Shown here piece after piece: positions 14,621 through 21,430 of a stretch of 21,430 bases of DNA; the stretch's first letter is position 1; each line of letters begins with the position of its first letter. The DNA is from a virus, in the IMG/VR virus record IMGVR_UViG_3300013126_000294, positions 1 to 21,430 of that record; one strand, 5' to 3'. The notes beneath the pieces were generated by a model, which had not been told where the DNA came from, made no database searches, and saw only the letters and a program-made list of their open reading frames with translations. The position numbers and the translations under genes were made by a program.

Positions 14621-15370
14621 ATGAATAAAAAACAAATCAAAGAAGCTTCAACCTCTGGTGTTGTTGGTAACTATAGGATACCAATAAATTTAGCACCCGC
14701 CATTTGGCAAAAAGACTCTTTGGCTCCATATGATATTCCTGTCTCTGATTATATTAGTGCTGACTTGACGTATGACAGTTACGATGGACATATGGAAAGG
14801 ACACCACAACAAATTAAAAAAGAAACGAGAAGTGCCGAAAAATTAGCTAAAATGGGAAAAAAAATGTTTCAACAAAATGATGAAGAAGGTAACCCTTTTA
14901 ATGGGTATAATCCCTCCGAGGTTCAGGAACCTGGTACACCTGACTATATTAAAAAATTAGCCAATTTACCCAAGAAAGACTATGAACCAGTTTTAGAACA
15001 ATTAATGACTGAGGATTTGGCAGTATGGTTTGGGACAAAAAAGAAACCTAAAGGGAGTAAACAACCTAAAGGACCTTGGGTTAATATATGTAGAAAAAAA
15101 GAAGGTGGCGGCCATCCACCTTGTGGTAGACCTGATGCTGACTCTAAAGGATACCCAAAATGTAGAGCCGCGGGTGTTGCATCAAAAATGTCAGATTCAC
15201 AAAAAAAGGCCGCTTGTGCACAGAAAAGAAAGGCAGAGAAGAAAGACCCTAAGGTAGGTAAGGGGAACAAACCCACAATGGTTTCGTACAAACCCAAGAA
15301 AAAAAATGAGAGTTTGAAAGATACTATTTTGAGAGTGCTTAAGGAGTCTTTGTCGAATCTACAGTCTTAG
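14621..15370 (+). CDS. DUF5872-like Cys/Lys-rich phage protein
   Basis: 249 residues. The N-terminal 120 residues are mixed, with Pro- and Tyr-rich segments (IPINLAPAIWQKDSLAPYDI). Residues 151-205 carry GPWVNICRKK, CGRPDADSKGYPKCR and ASKMSDSQKKAACAQKRKAEK, with cysteines at 157, 168, 181 and 199. This resembles DUF5872, a small basic Cys-containing domain found in phages and large DNA viruses and of unknown function; a metal- or nucleic-acid-binding role is conceivable but unproven. A basic linker and a terminal amphipathic helix (LKDTILRVLKESL) follow. That last helix ends in a hydrophobic-x-Glu motif like T4 capsid-targeting peptides. The gene stands alone on the + strand among minus-strand genes, and its 3' end overlaps the next gene by 32 bp. 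Confidence 0.8.
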   Translation: MNKKQIKEASTSGVVGNYRIPINLAPAIWQKDSLAPYDIPVSDYISADLTYDSYDGHMERTPQQIKKETRSAEKLAKMGKKMFQQNDEEGNPFNGYNPSEVQEPGTPDYIKKLANLPKKDYEPVLEQLMTEDLAVWFGTKKKPKGSKQPKGPWVNICRKKEGGGHPPCGRPDADSKGYPKCRAAGVASKMSDSQKKAACAQKRKAEKKDPKVGKGNKPTMVSYKPKKKNESLKDTILRVLKESLSNLQS

Positions 15371-15668
15371 TGAATGTCAAAGTATCTTTGACCGTATCAC
15401 GGGGTTGTGATTTGATGATTGGTTCTACTTTTTTTGGTTTGTTTTCCTTAAGGTAAACAGTGTCAGTATGACGAATTGTTTCTTTTTTTTGTTGGTTCAA
15501 AGTAGCCGTATCCAAGACGTATTCTACATCGGATTTGTTTTCAACCTTTTTAGTAATAATTTTTCCTGTAATGAAAGAATATAAATTGAAGGTGAATAGT
15601 AAGATTACAAAACCTAAGAATAGGTAAATTCCCACACCAGCCAAGAAGAGTTGTTTGAACATTTTCAT
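15339..15668 (-). CDS. Single-helix membrane protein, unknown function
   Basis: 109 residues. A hydrophobic segment at about residues 8-32 (LFLAGVGIYLFLGFVILLFT) follows MKMFKQ, giving an N-terminal anchor. The rest is polar and rich in Lys, Thr and Asp (DTVYLKENKPKKVEPIIKS). No lipobox is visible and there is no holin-like second helix. A spanin- or envelope-associated role is possible for a late-region protein of this form, but nothing proves it. Its start shares one base with the upstream stop (TAATG), so the two are co-translated, and its 3' end runs 32 bp into the converging DUF5872-like gene with no terminator between. Confidence 0.7.
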   Translation of the reverse strand: MKMFKQLFLAGVGIYLFLGFVILLFTFNLYSFITGKIITKKVENKSDVEYVLDTATLNQQKKETIRHTDTVYLKENKPKKVEPIIKSQPRDTVKDTLTFTKTVDSTKTP

Positions 15669-16069
15669 TATATACTTTTGTAAATTGTTTGTAAGGAGTG
15701 TTTTATGTTTTCAGTAATTTCTTTTTCAAAAATTTCTCTACGTCTTTCCACTTCCAAATCAAATATTGATACAACTTTTAACCAAGATTTGTCTTCCAAA
15801 AAAACTGTGTAGGAATAGATGTGATTAATTACTTTGATGGTACGACCTTCTAAGATAACTGAAATACCTAAATCATCATTTTTGATATATCGTTTACCTG
15901 ACAAAGGGGTTAACAACAAAGTTGTGTCTTGTTTAAGAATTAATTTTTTACAAATATTAACTGCGTCACGTTCATACTCGGATTTTTCTTGCGGAGGAGT
16001 ACTGAGACGAATGGCTTTTATTGTAGATTTTTGGAGAAACCTTTTGAGTTTGTGTAATAATGGATTCAT
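15668..16069 (-). CDS. Unknown protein upstream of the membrane protein
   Basis: 133 residues from ATG 16069; a GTG at 16075 would add two residues, but ATG is used elsewhere. A basic N-terminus (LLHKLKRFLQKSTIKAIRL) is followed by an alpha/beta body with DAVNICKKLILKQDTTLLL, SVILEGRTIKVINHIYSYTV and a C-terminal helix (DLEVERRREIFEKEITENI). The layout of strands around VILEGRTIKVINH suggests a small globular fold. No catalytic motif is recognised. It is followed directly by the membrane protein (1-bp overlap), and a functional link is possible. It begins 32 bp after the endonuclease stop. Confidence 0.7.
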   Translation of the reverse strand: MNPLLHKLKRFLQKSTIKAIRLSTPPQEKSEYERDAVNICKKLILKQDTTLLLTPLSGKRYIKNDDLGISVILEGRTIKVINHIYSYTVFLEDKSWLKVVSIFDLEVERRREIFEKEITENIKHSLQTIYKSI

Positions 16070-16101
16070 AGTCACGTGTTATCGTCTACAAAGATAAAAA
16101 A

Positions 16102-16587
16102 TTATTTATCATTAAACAATAGGTCCAAAAAGTTTTCCCAAGTATCTAAATCGGTTTCATTTCGACCTATGTTTGCAGAATAACAACTTAACACAACATT
16201 ATCTTTAGTATAACCTTTATTTGAATCTAATCTTTCTAAAGAGGGTTGTTGAGGATGTTTTTTGTGGTCCGAAGGTATTAATGCAATTTTGAACCAATAA
16301 CATAAACCTTTTTGTCTAATGAACATTTCATTTATATCGTCAACAGTGAGCGTATTTTCAAGTTTACGGTGTTTGGAATCGTTTATTAAGGTGTTTTGCC
16401 AAAGCCTAACCCTTCTTTCTTTTTGTTTAATACCCTCCATTTTTCTATGTTCGGGGTCTAACCTTAATTTTTTCTTATATTTTCTAGTTTCGATTAAAAT
16501 ACACTCCTTACATCTATTACCTCTCTGTGTTTGGTAGAAATCATTATTTGATTTAAACTCACCACATTTACTACATTCTCTATCCAT
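16102..16587 (-). CDS. HNH-type endonuclease with N-terminal zinc ribbon (free-standing)
   Basis: 161 residues from the second in-frame ATG (16587); the first (16611) would put the TATTTATT element inside the gene. The N-terminus is a zinc ribbon, C5-x2-C8 and C26-x2-C29 (ECSKCGEFK, RCKECIL), with a pattern common in phage HNH proteins (C..C...KP...F). A Lys/Arg-rich helical linker follows. The C-terminal module has QKGLCYWFKIAL, PSLERLDSNKGYTKDNVVLSC and NIGRNE, the phage HNH layout in which PSL(D/E)R(I/L)D and KGYTKDN carry the metal- and DNA-binding residues (N130 is the HNH Asn). The first conserved His is hard to place, so activity is uncertain. Such genes are often homing endonucleases inserted between phage genes. 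A strong terminator lies just upstream. Confidence 0.8.
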   Translation of the reverse strand: MDRECSKCGEFKSNNDFYQTQRGNRCKECILIETRKYKKKLRLDPEHRKMEGIKQKERRVRLWQNTLINDSKHRKLENTLTVDDINEMFIRQKGLCYWFKIALIPSDHKKHPQQPSLERLDSNKGYTKDNVVLSCYSANIGRNETDLDTWENFLDLLFNDK

Positions 16588-16590
16588 ACT

Positions 16591-16598
16591 AATAAATA
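16591..16598 (-). promoter_or_regulatory. TATTTATT element upstream of HNH gene (minus strand)
   Basis: On the minus strand this reads TATTTATT and ends only 3 nt before ATG 16587. If it is a promoter core, the transcript would start inside the coding sequence, so either the true start is further in or this copy is chance. It is the weakest of the series. Confidence 0.25.
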
Positions 16599-16620
16599 TA
16601 TGGATAGACATTTAAATACA

Positions 16621-16645
16621 AAAAAGAGACATTAAGTCTCTTTTT
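16621..16645 (-). terminator. Perfect-hairpin terminator of the baseplate-side operon
   Basis: Ten perfect base pairs, AAAAAGAGAC with GTCTCTTTTT, enclose the loop ATTAA, giving T-runs on either strand. It begins just after the stop at 16646 on the minus strand and so should end the long minus-strand structural operon before the HNH gene. Confidence 0.85.
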
Positions 16646-17125
16646 TTAACAGTAAGGTGGTGAACATCTTTTTTTACCATCAAGACCTTTTATCTTCCCT
16701 TTACAAACTTGTACTCCGTGTCCATTACTATACGCACTTGGAAATACGTCGTACCTCGCCTTGGCAGCGGCTTTACCCCTTGCACAAAGTTTGGTACCCG
16801 TTTTTTTTCTCCCTTCTTCCATCACTTCCACGTCAACATCTATTGTCCTGATATCTTCACCGTGAATTTCGTTCATCATAAAATCGAAAACTTGGTCCAA
16901 GTTATTTTTTGCCTCACTTACGTGGTCATCAGCCCAATCGTGTCCATTATCCAATATTTGGGACACGGTATGTTCATCTAAGTTTAGTAATAAATCACAC
17001 TGTCTTTTCATTTGTTCTAAGTTTTGAAAAAACATATATCTATTACTTCTACCCTCGTGGTCTTCTTTGAGGACTTTAGCAACCAAATTGGCTAATTCTG
17101 TTTCTGTTATTTTAACTACTTTCAT
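16646..17125 (-). CDS. Cys-containing phage protein with KAAAKARYDVFPSAY motif
   Basis: 159 residues. The N-terminus is an amphipathic helix (ITETELANLVAKVLKED), a form seen at the ends of several phage proteins and like a capsid-targeting peptide. The middle is helical and acidic. The C-terminal 55 residues hold TKLCARGKAAAKARYDVFPS, AYSNGHGVQVCKGKIKG and KKRCSPPYC, with cysteines at 114, 141, 154 and 159. This 'LCARGKAAAK-R-DV-PSAYANG' unit recurs in many marine and freshwater phages and often sits in virion gene clusters. I recall it from such proteins but cannot name a Pfam entry. Basic residues and spaced cysteines suggest metal or nucleic-acid binding. It overlaps the upstream gene as ATGA and also has a TATTTATA element 34 nt upstream. 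Confidence 0.78.
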   Translation of the reverse strand: MKVVKITETELANLVAKVLKEDHEGRSNRYMFFQNLEQMKRQCDLLLNLDEHTVSQILDNGHDWADDHVSEAKNNLDQVFDFMMNEIHGEDIRTIDVDVEVMEEGRKKTGTKLCARGKAAAKARYDVFPSAYSNGHGVQVCKGKIKGLDGKKRCSPPYC

Positions 17126-18636
17126 TTTTTGTTTACGATTGAGAATTGTAATGTCTGTTTATAAATATCTTTCTCACCACTTGTGTCTACTTTTAAATCA
17201 ACAAAATATTCATTAGGGATTTTATCTCTCATATCAAATATGAAATAGTATTCGTTTGGTGTTCTATTGACACGAGTCCAATCTTGTACCTGAACCTCAG
17301 TAGTCCCTTCCATAACATAAACTCGGTAGTACAATTTGATATCAGTAAGTTGAATTTGTGATGACCATTGTTTCTTTACGTTGACACCAATCTTTCTAAT
17401 TTCAGTATTCAGAATCTGTTCGTTCTGTAAAATACCGTAATAATTGAATCCAAACTTGGATGGTTCCTGAGATTGTGTTCCAATTTGGATTCCTGCGGTG
17501 TATGGTTGTAATATAAATTGATTTGTGACGTTTGGTATTGATTGACCATTAATATTCAAATTTGACCAAACATCGTAGTAAGCACAAGGTGTTGGGGAAC
17601 CTGTGAATACATTTGGGATAGTTACTTCATAGACACCTTTTGTAACCAAACAAGTAGTCAAACCTGTGGTGCCAGATACAAAGTCTCCATTAGCATCCTC
17701 AACACTTACTGTTGGTAGATTATCTAAATTAACGAAATCACCATCTTGGTAGATGTAAAGATATAGTTTGTTAGTTTGATTCTTTAAGAATACATTTCTA
17801 TCATCATTAATCAAATCGTCGTAGGTTGTTTGTAGATAAGGTTGATAAAAAGTTTGTGTATACTGAGAAAAGAATCCTACACTGTAGCTTTCTGTGAGAC
17901 CTGTAATCAATTCAATATCTGGTTTGTAAGCAATACCCCAGCCTGTCACACCTGTTAGAGAACCATCCAAAATACTATTAATTTCGTTGGTCATATCAAA
18001 GTTAATATCCTCATTACCTAATTCAAAATGTTGAGTATCAACAATTGTGATAGCGGAGTAATTAAGTCCTGTCAAACCTGTAAGACTGTTTGTATTGTTG
18101 TAGATTCCTGGTGTTGACCAATTTGTTGTTGTGGTAGTTTGATACCAATTTGAAGGTCTTGTTGAGAATGCTGCGTCGTTATACTGTTGTACGACTGACA
18201 GTCCCCCCGATACACCATTCGAAGTTAAACCATATGGGTTATAGTCGTATCCTACACCTTCATCCCAAGATTGAGGTGCTCCTGTTGTTCCTGAAAATTT
18301 TGGAATTCTGAAAAGTATTAAATCAAAAGAAGCTGCCCTTTTTCTTCCATTTGACATATTCGTGTTAATCAAATCGTCCTCAAACGATGAAGTATTAACC
18401 ATATTCAGAGTGTGTGTCATAGCACTTGTACACCCTGTAGAAATAACACCACTGGCAATTTGTTGTTGTAAATAAGTTAAGTCTAAATCGAAAATAAATC
18501 GAGTATATCCATAATTTGGTACAATCAATTCTGAGAAACCAAAATTCAATTCAACAACGGGATTTCGTGCCGTATTTGTGTATAGGTTTGAAATGATTGT
18601 GTTGTTTCTCGAAAAATATGACCTTAATATTGACAT
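17122..18636 (-). CDS. Large virion structural protein, probably tail or surface associated
   Basis: 504 residues, rich in Thr, Asn, Tyr and Gly and strongly beta-predicted. The N-terminal half has long strands and a Gly/Asn loop region (GVGYDYNPYGLTSNGVSG) and ITIVDTQHFELGNEDINFDM, which resembles the end of a jelly-roll-like domain with a WGIAYKPDIE stretch; this is reminiscent of DNRLRE-type virion domains. The C-terminal half has repeated Ig-like strands (LYLYIYQDGDFVNLDNLPTV and SGEKDIYKQTLQFSIVNKK). There are no enzyme motifs. Composition and position next to the OB-fold baseplate gene support a virion protein on the tail or baseplate, but the exact part is unknown. It begins 26 bp after the baseplate gene's stop, with a TATTTATA element just upstream, and its stop overlaps the next start (ATGA). 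Confidence 0.8.
   Translation of the reverse strand: MSILRSYFSRNNTIISNLYTNTARNPVVELNFGFSELIVPNYGYTRFIFDLDLTYLQQQIASGVISTGCTSAMTHTLNMVNTSSFEDDLINTNMSNGRKRAASFDLILFRIPKFSGTTGAPQSWDEGVGYDYNPYGLTSNGVSGGLSVVQQYNDAAFSTRPSNWYQTTTTTNWSTPGIYNNTNSLTGLTGLNYSAITIVDTQHFELGNEDINFDMTNEINSILDGSLTGVTGWGIAYKPDIELITGLTESYSVGFFSQYTQTFYQPYLQTTYDDLINDDRNVFLKNQTNKLYLYIYQDGDFVNLDNLPTVSVEDANGDFVSGTTGLTTCLVTKGVYEVTIPNVFTGSPTPCAYYDVWSNLNINGQSIPNVTNQFILQPYTAGIQIGTQSQEPSKFGFNYYGILQNEQILNTEIRKIGVNVKKQWSSQIQLTDIKLYYRVYVMEGTTEVQVQDWTRVNRTPNEYYFIFDMRDKIPNEYFVDLKVDTSGEKDIYKQTLQFSIVNKK
17160..17167 (-). promoter_or_regulatory. TATTTATA element within 3' end of virion gene
   Basis: On the minus strand it reads TATTTATA, 34 nt before ATG 17125 and inside the last codons of the upstream virion gene. 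It could give the small Cys-containing protein its own transcript in addition to translational coupling. Confidence 0.35.
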
Positions 18637-18653
18637 TAGAATTGTTTTTCTTT

Positions 18654-18661
18654 TATAAATA
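18654..18661 (-). promoter_or_regulatory. TATTTATA element upstream of large virion gene
   Basis: On the minus strand it reads TATTTATA, 17 nt before ATG 18636, in the 25-bp gap after the baseplate gene. The flanks (GATATTTATAAAAG) closely resemble those of the element before the portal gene (GTATTTATAAAAG) on the other strand. Confidence 0.5.
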
Positions 18662-20164
18662 TCAATTCAAACGAATATTTTGGTTCAATACCTTTTCATA
18701 AGCTTCATTCAACAAAGTGGTTAATTGTTGTACATTAGTACCCCCACCTACAGCAACAGGGTTAACACTTTCACCAGGGTAATCGTGGGTGTGGGAAATT
18801 AAAAATCTTACAATATAACTTAAAAGTTGCATCAATTCCTCACCTCTAACCATACTTGATGTTGCTGGTAATACAATCTCTGTAAAATCTTTTTCTGTGA
18901 AACCGTAAAGATTGTTTCTGAAATTTATTTTTGGTTTACCTGGCACCTGTGAATTTTGAGATAATAAGTAAGTCCTATTGCCCACAAGTGCTGCGTAAGT
19001 TGTTGGAACAGAGGTTGTCTTAACTTCATTAAAGACTCTTTTTAATATTTCTATTGGAATACCGACTTTACCATTTTCATAAATCAAACCCGACCCACCT
19101 TTCTCATTACCAAACGGTTTGATTTTTTGATTTATCAGTGTTAAATTATTCTTTGATTGAGAACTATCAGATTGGAGCAAATTATAGTTGTTTAGAGTCG
19201 GTCTGAAAAATATTGGAAACCGTTCTTCTAATGGGTTGAATAGTTCTGTACCATCTGCTAATTTTCGTTTTGAATTACAGGTTTTGATAAACTTATTAAT
19301 AAAATCTTCAGTCTCCGTAATTCCTGATGTATTGAATTTTTGTTGTGTTACCAAAACTTTATATAATTCAACATTGTTAGTTACATCTTTGGTAAAGGCT
19401 TGAGACAGAGTTTGGGGGTTTGGTATAAGTCTATAAAGAGAACAATTACCATTAAAAATTTGGAATTGATTTTCGGGGTTGCCAATGTGCCATTCAATCA
19501 AAAATTTAACCTGTGGGTTGTTTGTTTTAACATCAAATACAGTTTGGTTAGGTTGAGTCGTTCTTGAATAATCAAATTTTGAAAGTTGTAGGAACGCTCT
19601 ATTTGGATTACCAACAGGGTCTGTATCACCAATTAAACTCCCTTGATACTTACCAGCCCTTAGAAGAACTTCATTTTCTTTTAACACCAAATCTGTGGAA
19701 CCTCTACCCATCACCGCAACATCGCCTGGGTCAGGAAATACACCTTCGGGGTCAGGATTTTTAAAAGTACCATCAGGGTTTTTTAAATTCTGTGCAGCTT
19801 TTTGTCTTATACCCTGAATATCTCCAAGTCTTTGTGATTGAAGGTAGTTTTCCAAAACGATATTTTGTACTCTCGAGAATGGTCCCTGTATGTAATAAGC
19901 GTTTAAAAAGTGACTTGTAGTTTCCTCGTGGTAATAGATTTGTACTAATTCTTCGACTTTGGGTACTGCATAGATGTATAGTGGTAATAATCCGTTGAAC
20001 ACATACGGGTCTTTTTCACTCCAAGCGTCAGTCAGAGGATTGAAATCCTCTACAGATTGACTAATCGCACTTGAATCTGTTGACAAGTCTTGTGCACGTA
20101 TACGACCAAGATTTAAAGGGTCCTGATTGTCAATAACTTTACCATAAAACCAAATTCTACCCAT
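18662..20164 (-). CDS. Baseplate protein with gp5/VgrG-like N-terminal OB fold
   Basis: 500 residues. The N-terminus MGRIWFYGKVIDNQDPLNLGRIRAQ has the typical start of baseplate OB folds (G-x-V-x-D-x-x-D-P-x-x-x-G-R-I-R), as in T4 gp5 and related spike or hub proteins, and continues with LPLYIYAVPKVEELVQIYYHE to about residue 115. The middle includes long loops and beta segments (DVAVMGRGSTDLVLKENEVLL, RAFLQLSKFDY). The C-terminal part has SSMVRGEELMQLLSYIVRFL, HTHDYPGESVNP (His-x-His at 458-460) and a final helix (LTTLLNEAYEKVLNQN). No lysozyme domain is present, unlike T4 gp5. It therefore most likely belongs to the central baseplate spike or hub, but which T4 part it equals is unclear. Its start overlaps the small upstream gene by 8 bp. 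Confidence 0.75.
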   Translation of the reverse strand: MGRIWFYGKVIDNQDPLNLGRIRAQDLSTDSSAISQSVEDFNPLTDAWSEKDPYVFNGLLPLYIYAVPKVEELVQIYYHEETTSHFLNAYYIQGPFSRVQNIVLENYLQSQRLGDIQGIRQKAAQNLKNPDGTFKNPDPEGVFPDPGDVAVMGRGSTDLVLKENEVLLRAGKYQGSLIGDTDPVGNPNRAFLQLSKFDYSRTTQPNQTVFDVKTNNPQVKFLIEWHIGNPENQFQIFNGNCSLYRLIPNPQTLSQAFTKDVTNNVELYKVLVTQQKFNTSGITETEDFINKFIKTCNSKRKLADGTELFNPLEERFPIFFRPTLNNYNLLQSDSSQSKNNLTLINQKIKPFGNEKGGSGLIYENGKVGIPIEILKRVFNEVKTTSVPTTYAALVGNRTYLLSQNSQVPGKPKINFRNNLYGFTEKDFTEIVLPATSSMVRGEELMQLLSYIVRFLISHTHDYPGESVNPVAVGGGTNVQQLTTLLNEAYEKVLNQNIRLN

Positions 20165-20363
20165 TTCGTTTCTTGTGTTCTTTCAAAAAAACATTATACA
20201 CTTCTTCAGTTTTGTCCAAGTGAAGTGTGAGATTAATGATGAGATTTTTTGTTTTTTCAAACTCATCAGCCAATAAATCCATATTGGATTCTAAAATTGT
20301 GTTTTGTAATTTATCTACGTTTTTACAAGACTCAACTATTAATTCGAATTCTTCTTTTGTCAT
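20157..20363 (-). CDS. Small coiled-coil protein, unknown function
   Basis: 68 residues, acidic then basic and all helical (KEEFELIVESCKNVDKLQNT, then ADEFEKTKNLIINLTLHLDK and VYNVFLKEHKKRNG), with hydrophobic spacing that suits a coiled coil. It is tightly packed: its start overlaps the upstream stop by 4 bp (ATGA) and its stop overlaps the baseplate gene by 8 bp, so it is co-translated with both and probably assembles with one of them. A chaperone-like or linker role is a guess. Confidence 0.65.
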   Translation of the reverse strand: MTKEEFELIVESCKNVDKLQNTILESNMDLLADEFEKTKNLIINLTLHLDKTEEVYNVFLKEHKKRNG

Positions 20364-21430
20364 CGCGCTTTTCCTATTGGTAAACCTGTTAATGCACCTA
20401 ACGCAATGTCCACCACACCGTTCTGAGCATCTTCGATACTCATACCTTTTTGTGTTGCTAATTGGTATAATAACATTTTATTTGGACCCCCATCTGGCAT
20501 AGGACCTGTTGGTACTCCTGAGGCTTGTAATATTTCTGTGGCATTGATTGCCGCTCTCTCAGGTGAAAAACCAGGTAATATTTCGGCGAATGCAATCAAG
20601 GTCTTGTTGACTGCCGGAATACCTGGTAATTGTTTATTTATCAACTTCAGAATTTTTTGTATAGCACTAACAAGTGATTTACACTCTCTGTAATTAACAG
20701 CTGTTTGAACCACAAATTCACCAACTTCAATTAAAGTTTTGATAATCAAGGCTCTTCGGTCTTTTGTTGACCTATAGATGTCTTGTAAAATCACTTTGAT
20801 TATTTCAAGAAGATTTTTCTTTAGTGTATCAAATAAAACCTCCAAGAATTTTTCGGCAATTTTACCTACAACTCCAAAAACAAATTTTTTGAATTTACGT
20901 ATGAAATCCACACCACTACCTATAATTTGGTTGGCTATATTGTTGATGCTATTACCTGATGTAACACCACTATTAACAATATTAATAATAGTATTTCCAC
21001 TTACAATTAATTGATTGGCTAAACCAAAAACTTGATTTTCCAAGAAAGACCTAAACATAAAAATTGGAAATAATACTTTGGGGGATGCAAACAGTGACTT
21101 CGCCATAGCTGTAGGTATTTTGGAAAGTACATCCTTATTGAATGGATTTTGGAACCCTACATTAGGGAAAAGTTGTTCCCAATTCTGAGGTATACTGTCA
21201 AGCAAGTTTTCTACAATTGCAACTTGTTCATCAGCGGGCATATCATTTGTGATACCTGTCAAAGAACTAACAATTTCTTGACGGTTTACTGGTAAATCGA
21301 TATTATCACACTCAACATATTGTACAACACCCCTTTTGGAGTTGTTGATGAACTGGTCTAAATTTCTTTTATCCGCTTCGTTTAAATCAAAGAAACTATC
21401 ATTTACGTTGTCAAATGGTGATATTTTTGC
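20360..21430 (-). CDS. Large hydrophobic structural protein, C-terminal part (5' truncated by window)
   Basis: The minus-strand frame is open to the right edge, so the start lies outside; 356 C-terminal residues are visible. A TTG at 21262 is not the start, because the frame continues upstream without a stop (SPFDNVNDSFFDLNEADKRN, then LDQFINNSKRGVVQYVECDN). The protein is helical, with a hydrophobic middle: LFASPKVLFPIFMFRSFLE, QVFGLANQLIVSGNTIINIV, RKFKKFVFGVVGKIAEKFLE and LLEIIKVILQDIYRS. The C-terminus is Gly/Pro-rich (GVPTGPMPDGGPNKMLLYQL) and ends LTGLPIGKAR. The position in the baseplate operon and the long amphipathic helices suggest a tail or baseplate component, with tape-measure-like or membrane-interacting properties possible. 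No family is recognised. Confidence 0.75.
   Translation of the reverse strand, partial: AKISPFDNVNDSFFDLNEADKRNLDQFINNSKRGVVQYVECDNIDLPVNRQEIVSSLTGITNDMPADEQVAIVENLLDSIPQNWEQLFPNVGFQNPFNKDVLSKIPTAMAKSLFASPKVLFPIFMFRSFLENQVFGLANQLIVSGNTIINIVNSGVTSGNSINNIANQIIGSGVDFIRKFKKFVFGVVGKIAEKFLEVLFDTLKKNLLEIIKVILQDIYRSTKDRRALIIKTLIEVGEFVVQTAVNYRECKSLVSAIQKILKLINKQLPGIPAVNKTLIAFAEILPGFSPERAAINATEILQASGVPTGPMPDGGPNKMLLYQLATQKGMSIEDAQNGVVDIALGALTGLPIGKAR

Noticed and set aside
18662-20164. Lysozyme activity by analogy with T4 gp5
   Set aside because: Only the OB-fold start is visible; no lysozyme catalytic motif is seen in the 500 residues.
21260-21262. TTG as the start of the right-edge minus-strand gene
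   Set aside because: The frame continues without stop to the window edge with protein-like sequence, so the gene is simply truncated.

Overview
The window is about 21 kb of an AT-rich tailed-phage genome, a distant T4-like myovirus. It carries virion-assembly genes almost end to end. Recognisable T4-type head genes appear in T4 order on the + strand: large terminase (gp17-like), portal (gp20-like), prohead protease (gp21-like), scaffold (gp22-like) and major capsid protein (gp23-like). The tail sheath and tube genes (gp18, gp19) that separate 17 from 20 in T4 are not here. I infer a Bacteroidota host, probably Flavobacteriia-like. The start codons have A/T-rich leaders with no convincing Shine-Dalgarno (SD) sequence. 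One small protein resembles a Bacteroidota domain (DUF4494-like). The phage also carries its own ribosomal protein bS21 whose sequence pattern resembles the Bacteroidota form.

Layout. 1-861: 3' end of a gene for a Pro/Thr-repeat structural or adhesin-type protein, open at the left edge. 884-4544: four closely packed or overlapping + strand genes of unknown function leading into the terminase. 4544-8208: terminase and portal. 8233-10596: a helical protein, a bS21 gene on the opposite strand, an unknown protein, the prohead protease and a DUF4494-like small protein, closed by a strong terminator. 10700-14121: scaffold and major capsid protein, closed by a second strong terminator. 14167-14594: two tiny overlapping minus-strand genes. 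14621-15370: a + strand DUF5872-like Cys/Lys-rich protein. 15339-16587: a minus-strand one-helix membrane protein, an unknown protein and an HNH-type endonuclease. After a perfect hairpin terminator, the rest (16646-21430) is a minus-strand structural operon: a Cys-containing small protein, a large virion protein, an OB-fold baseplate protein (gp5-like N-terminus), a small coiled-coil protein, and a large hydrophobic protein running off the right edge.

How the genes fit together. Terminase pumps DNA through the portal into a prohead built from capsid protein on the scaffold. The protease then matures it; a gp23-type cleavage site is visible near residue 60 of the capsid protein. The minus-strand block supplies baseplate or tail parts. 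An 8-bp element, TATTTATA or TATTTATT, stands just upstream of eight gene starts, always on the coding strand, and may be this phage's late promoter core. Several small proteins carry terminal amphipathic helices ending in a hydrophobic-x-Glu motif, which I suggest may be capsid-targeting tags.
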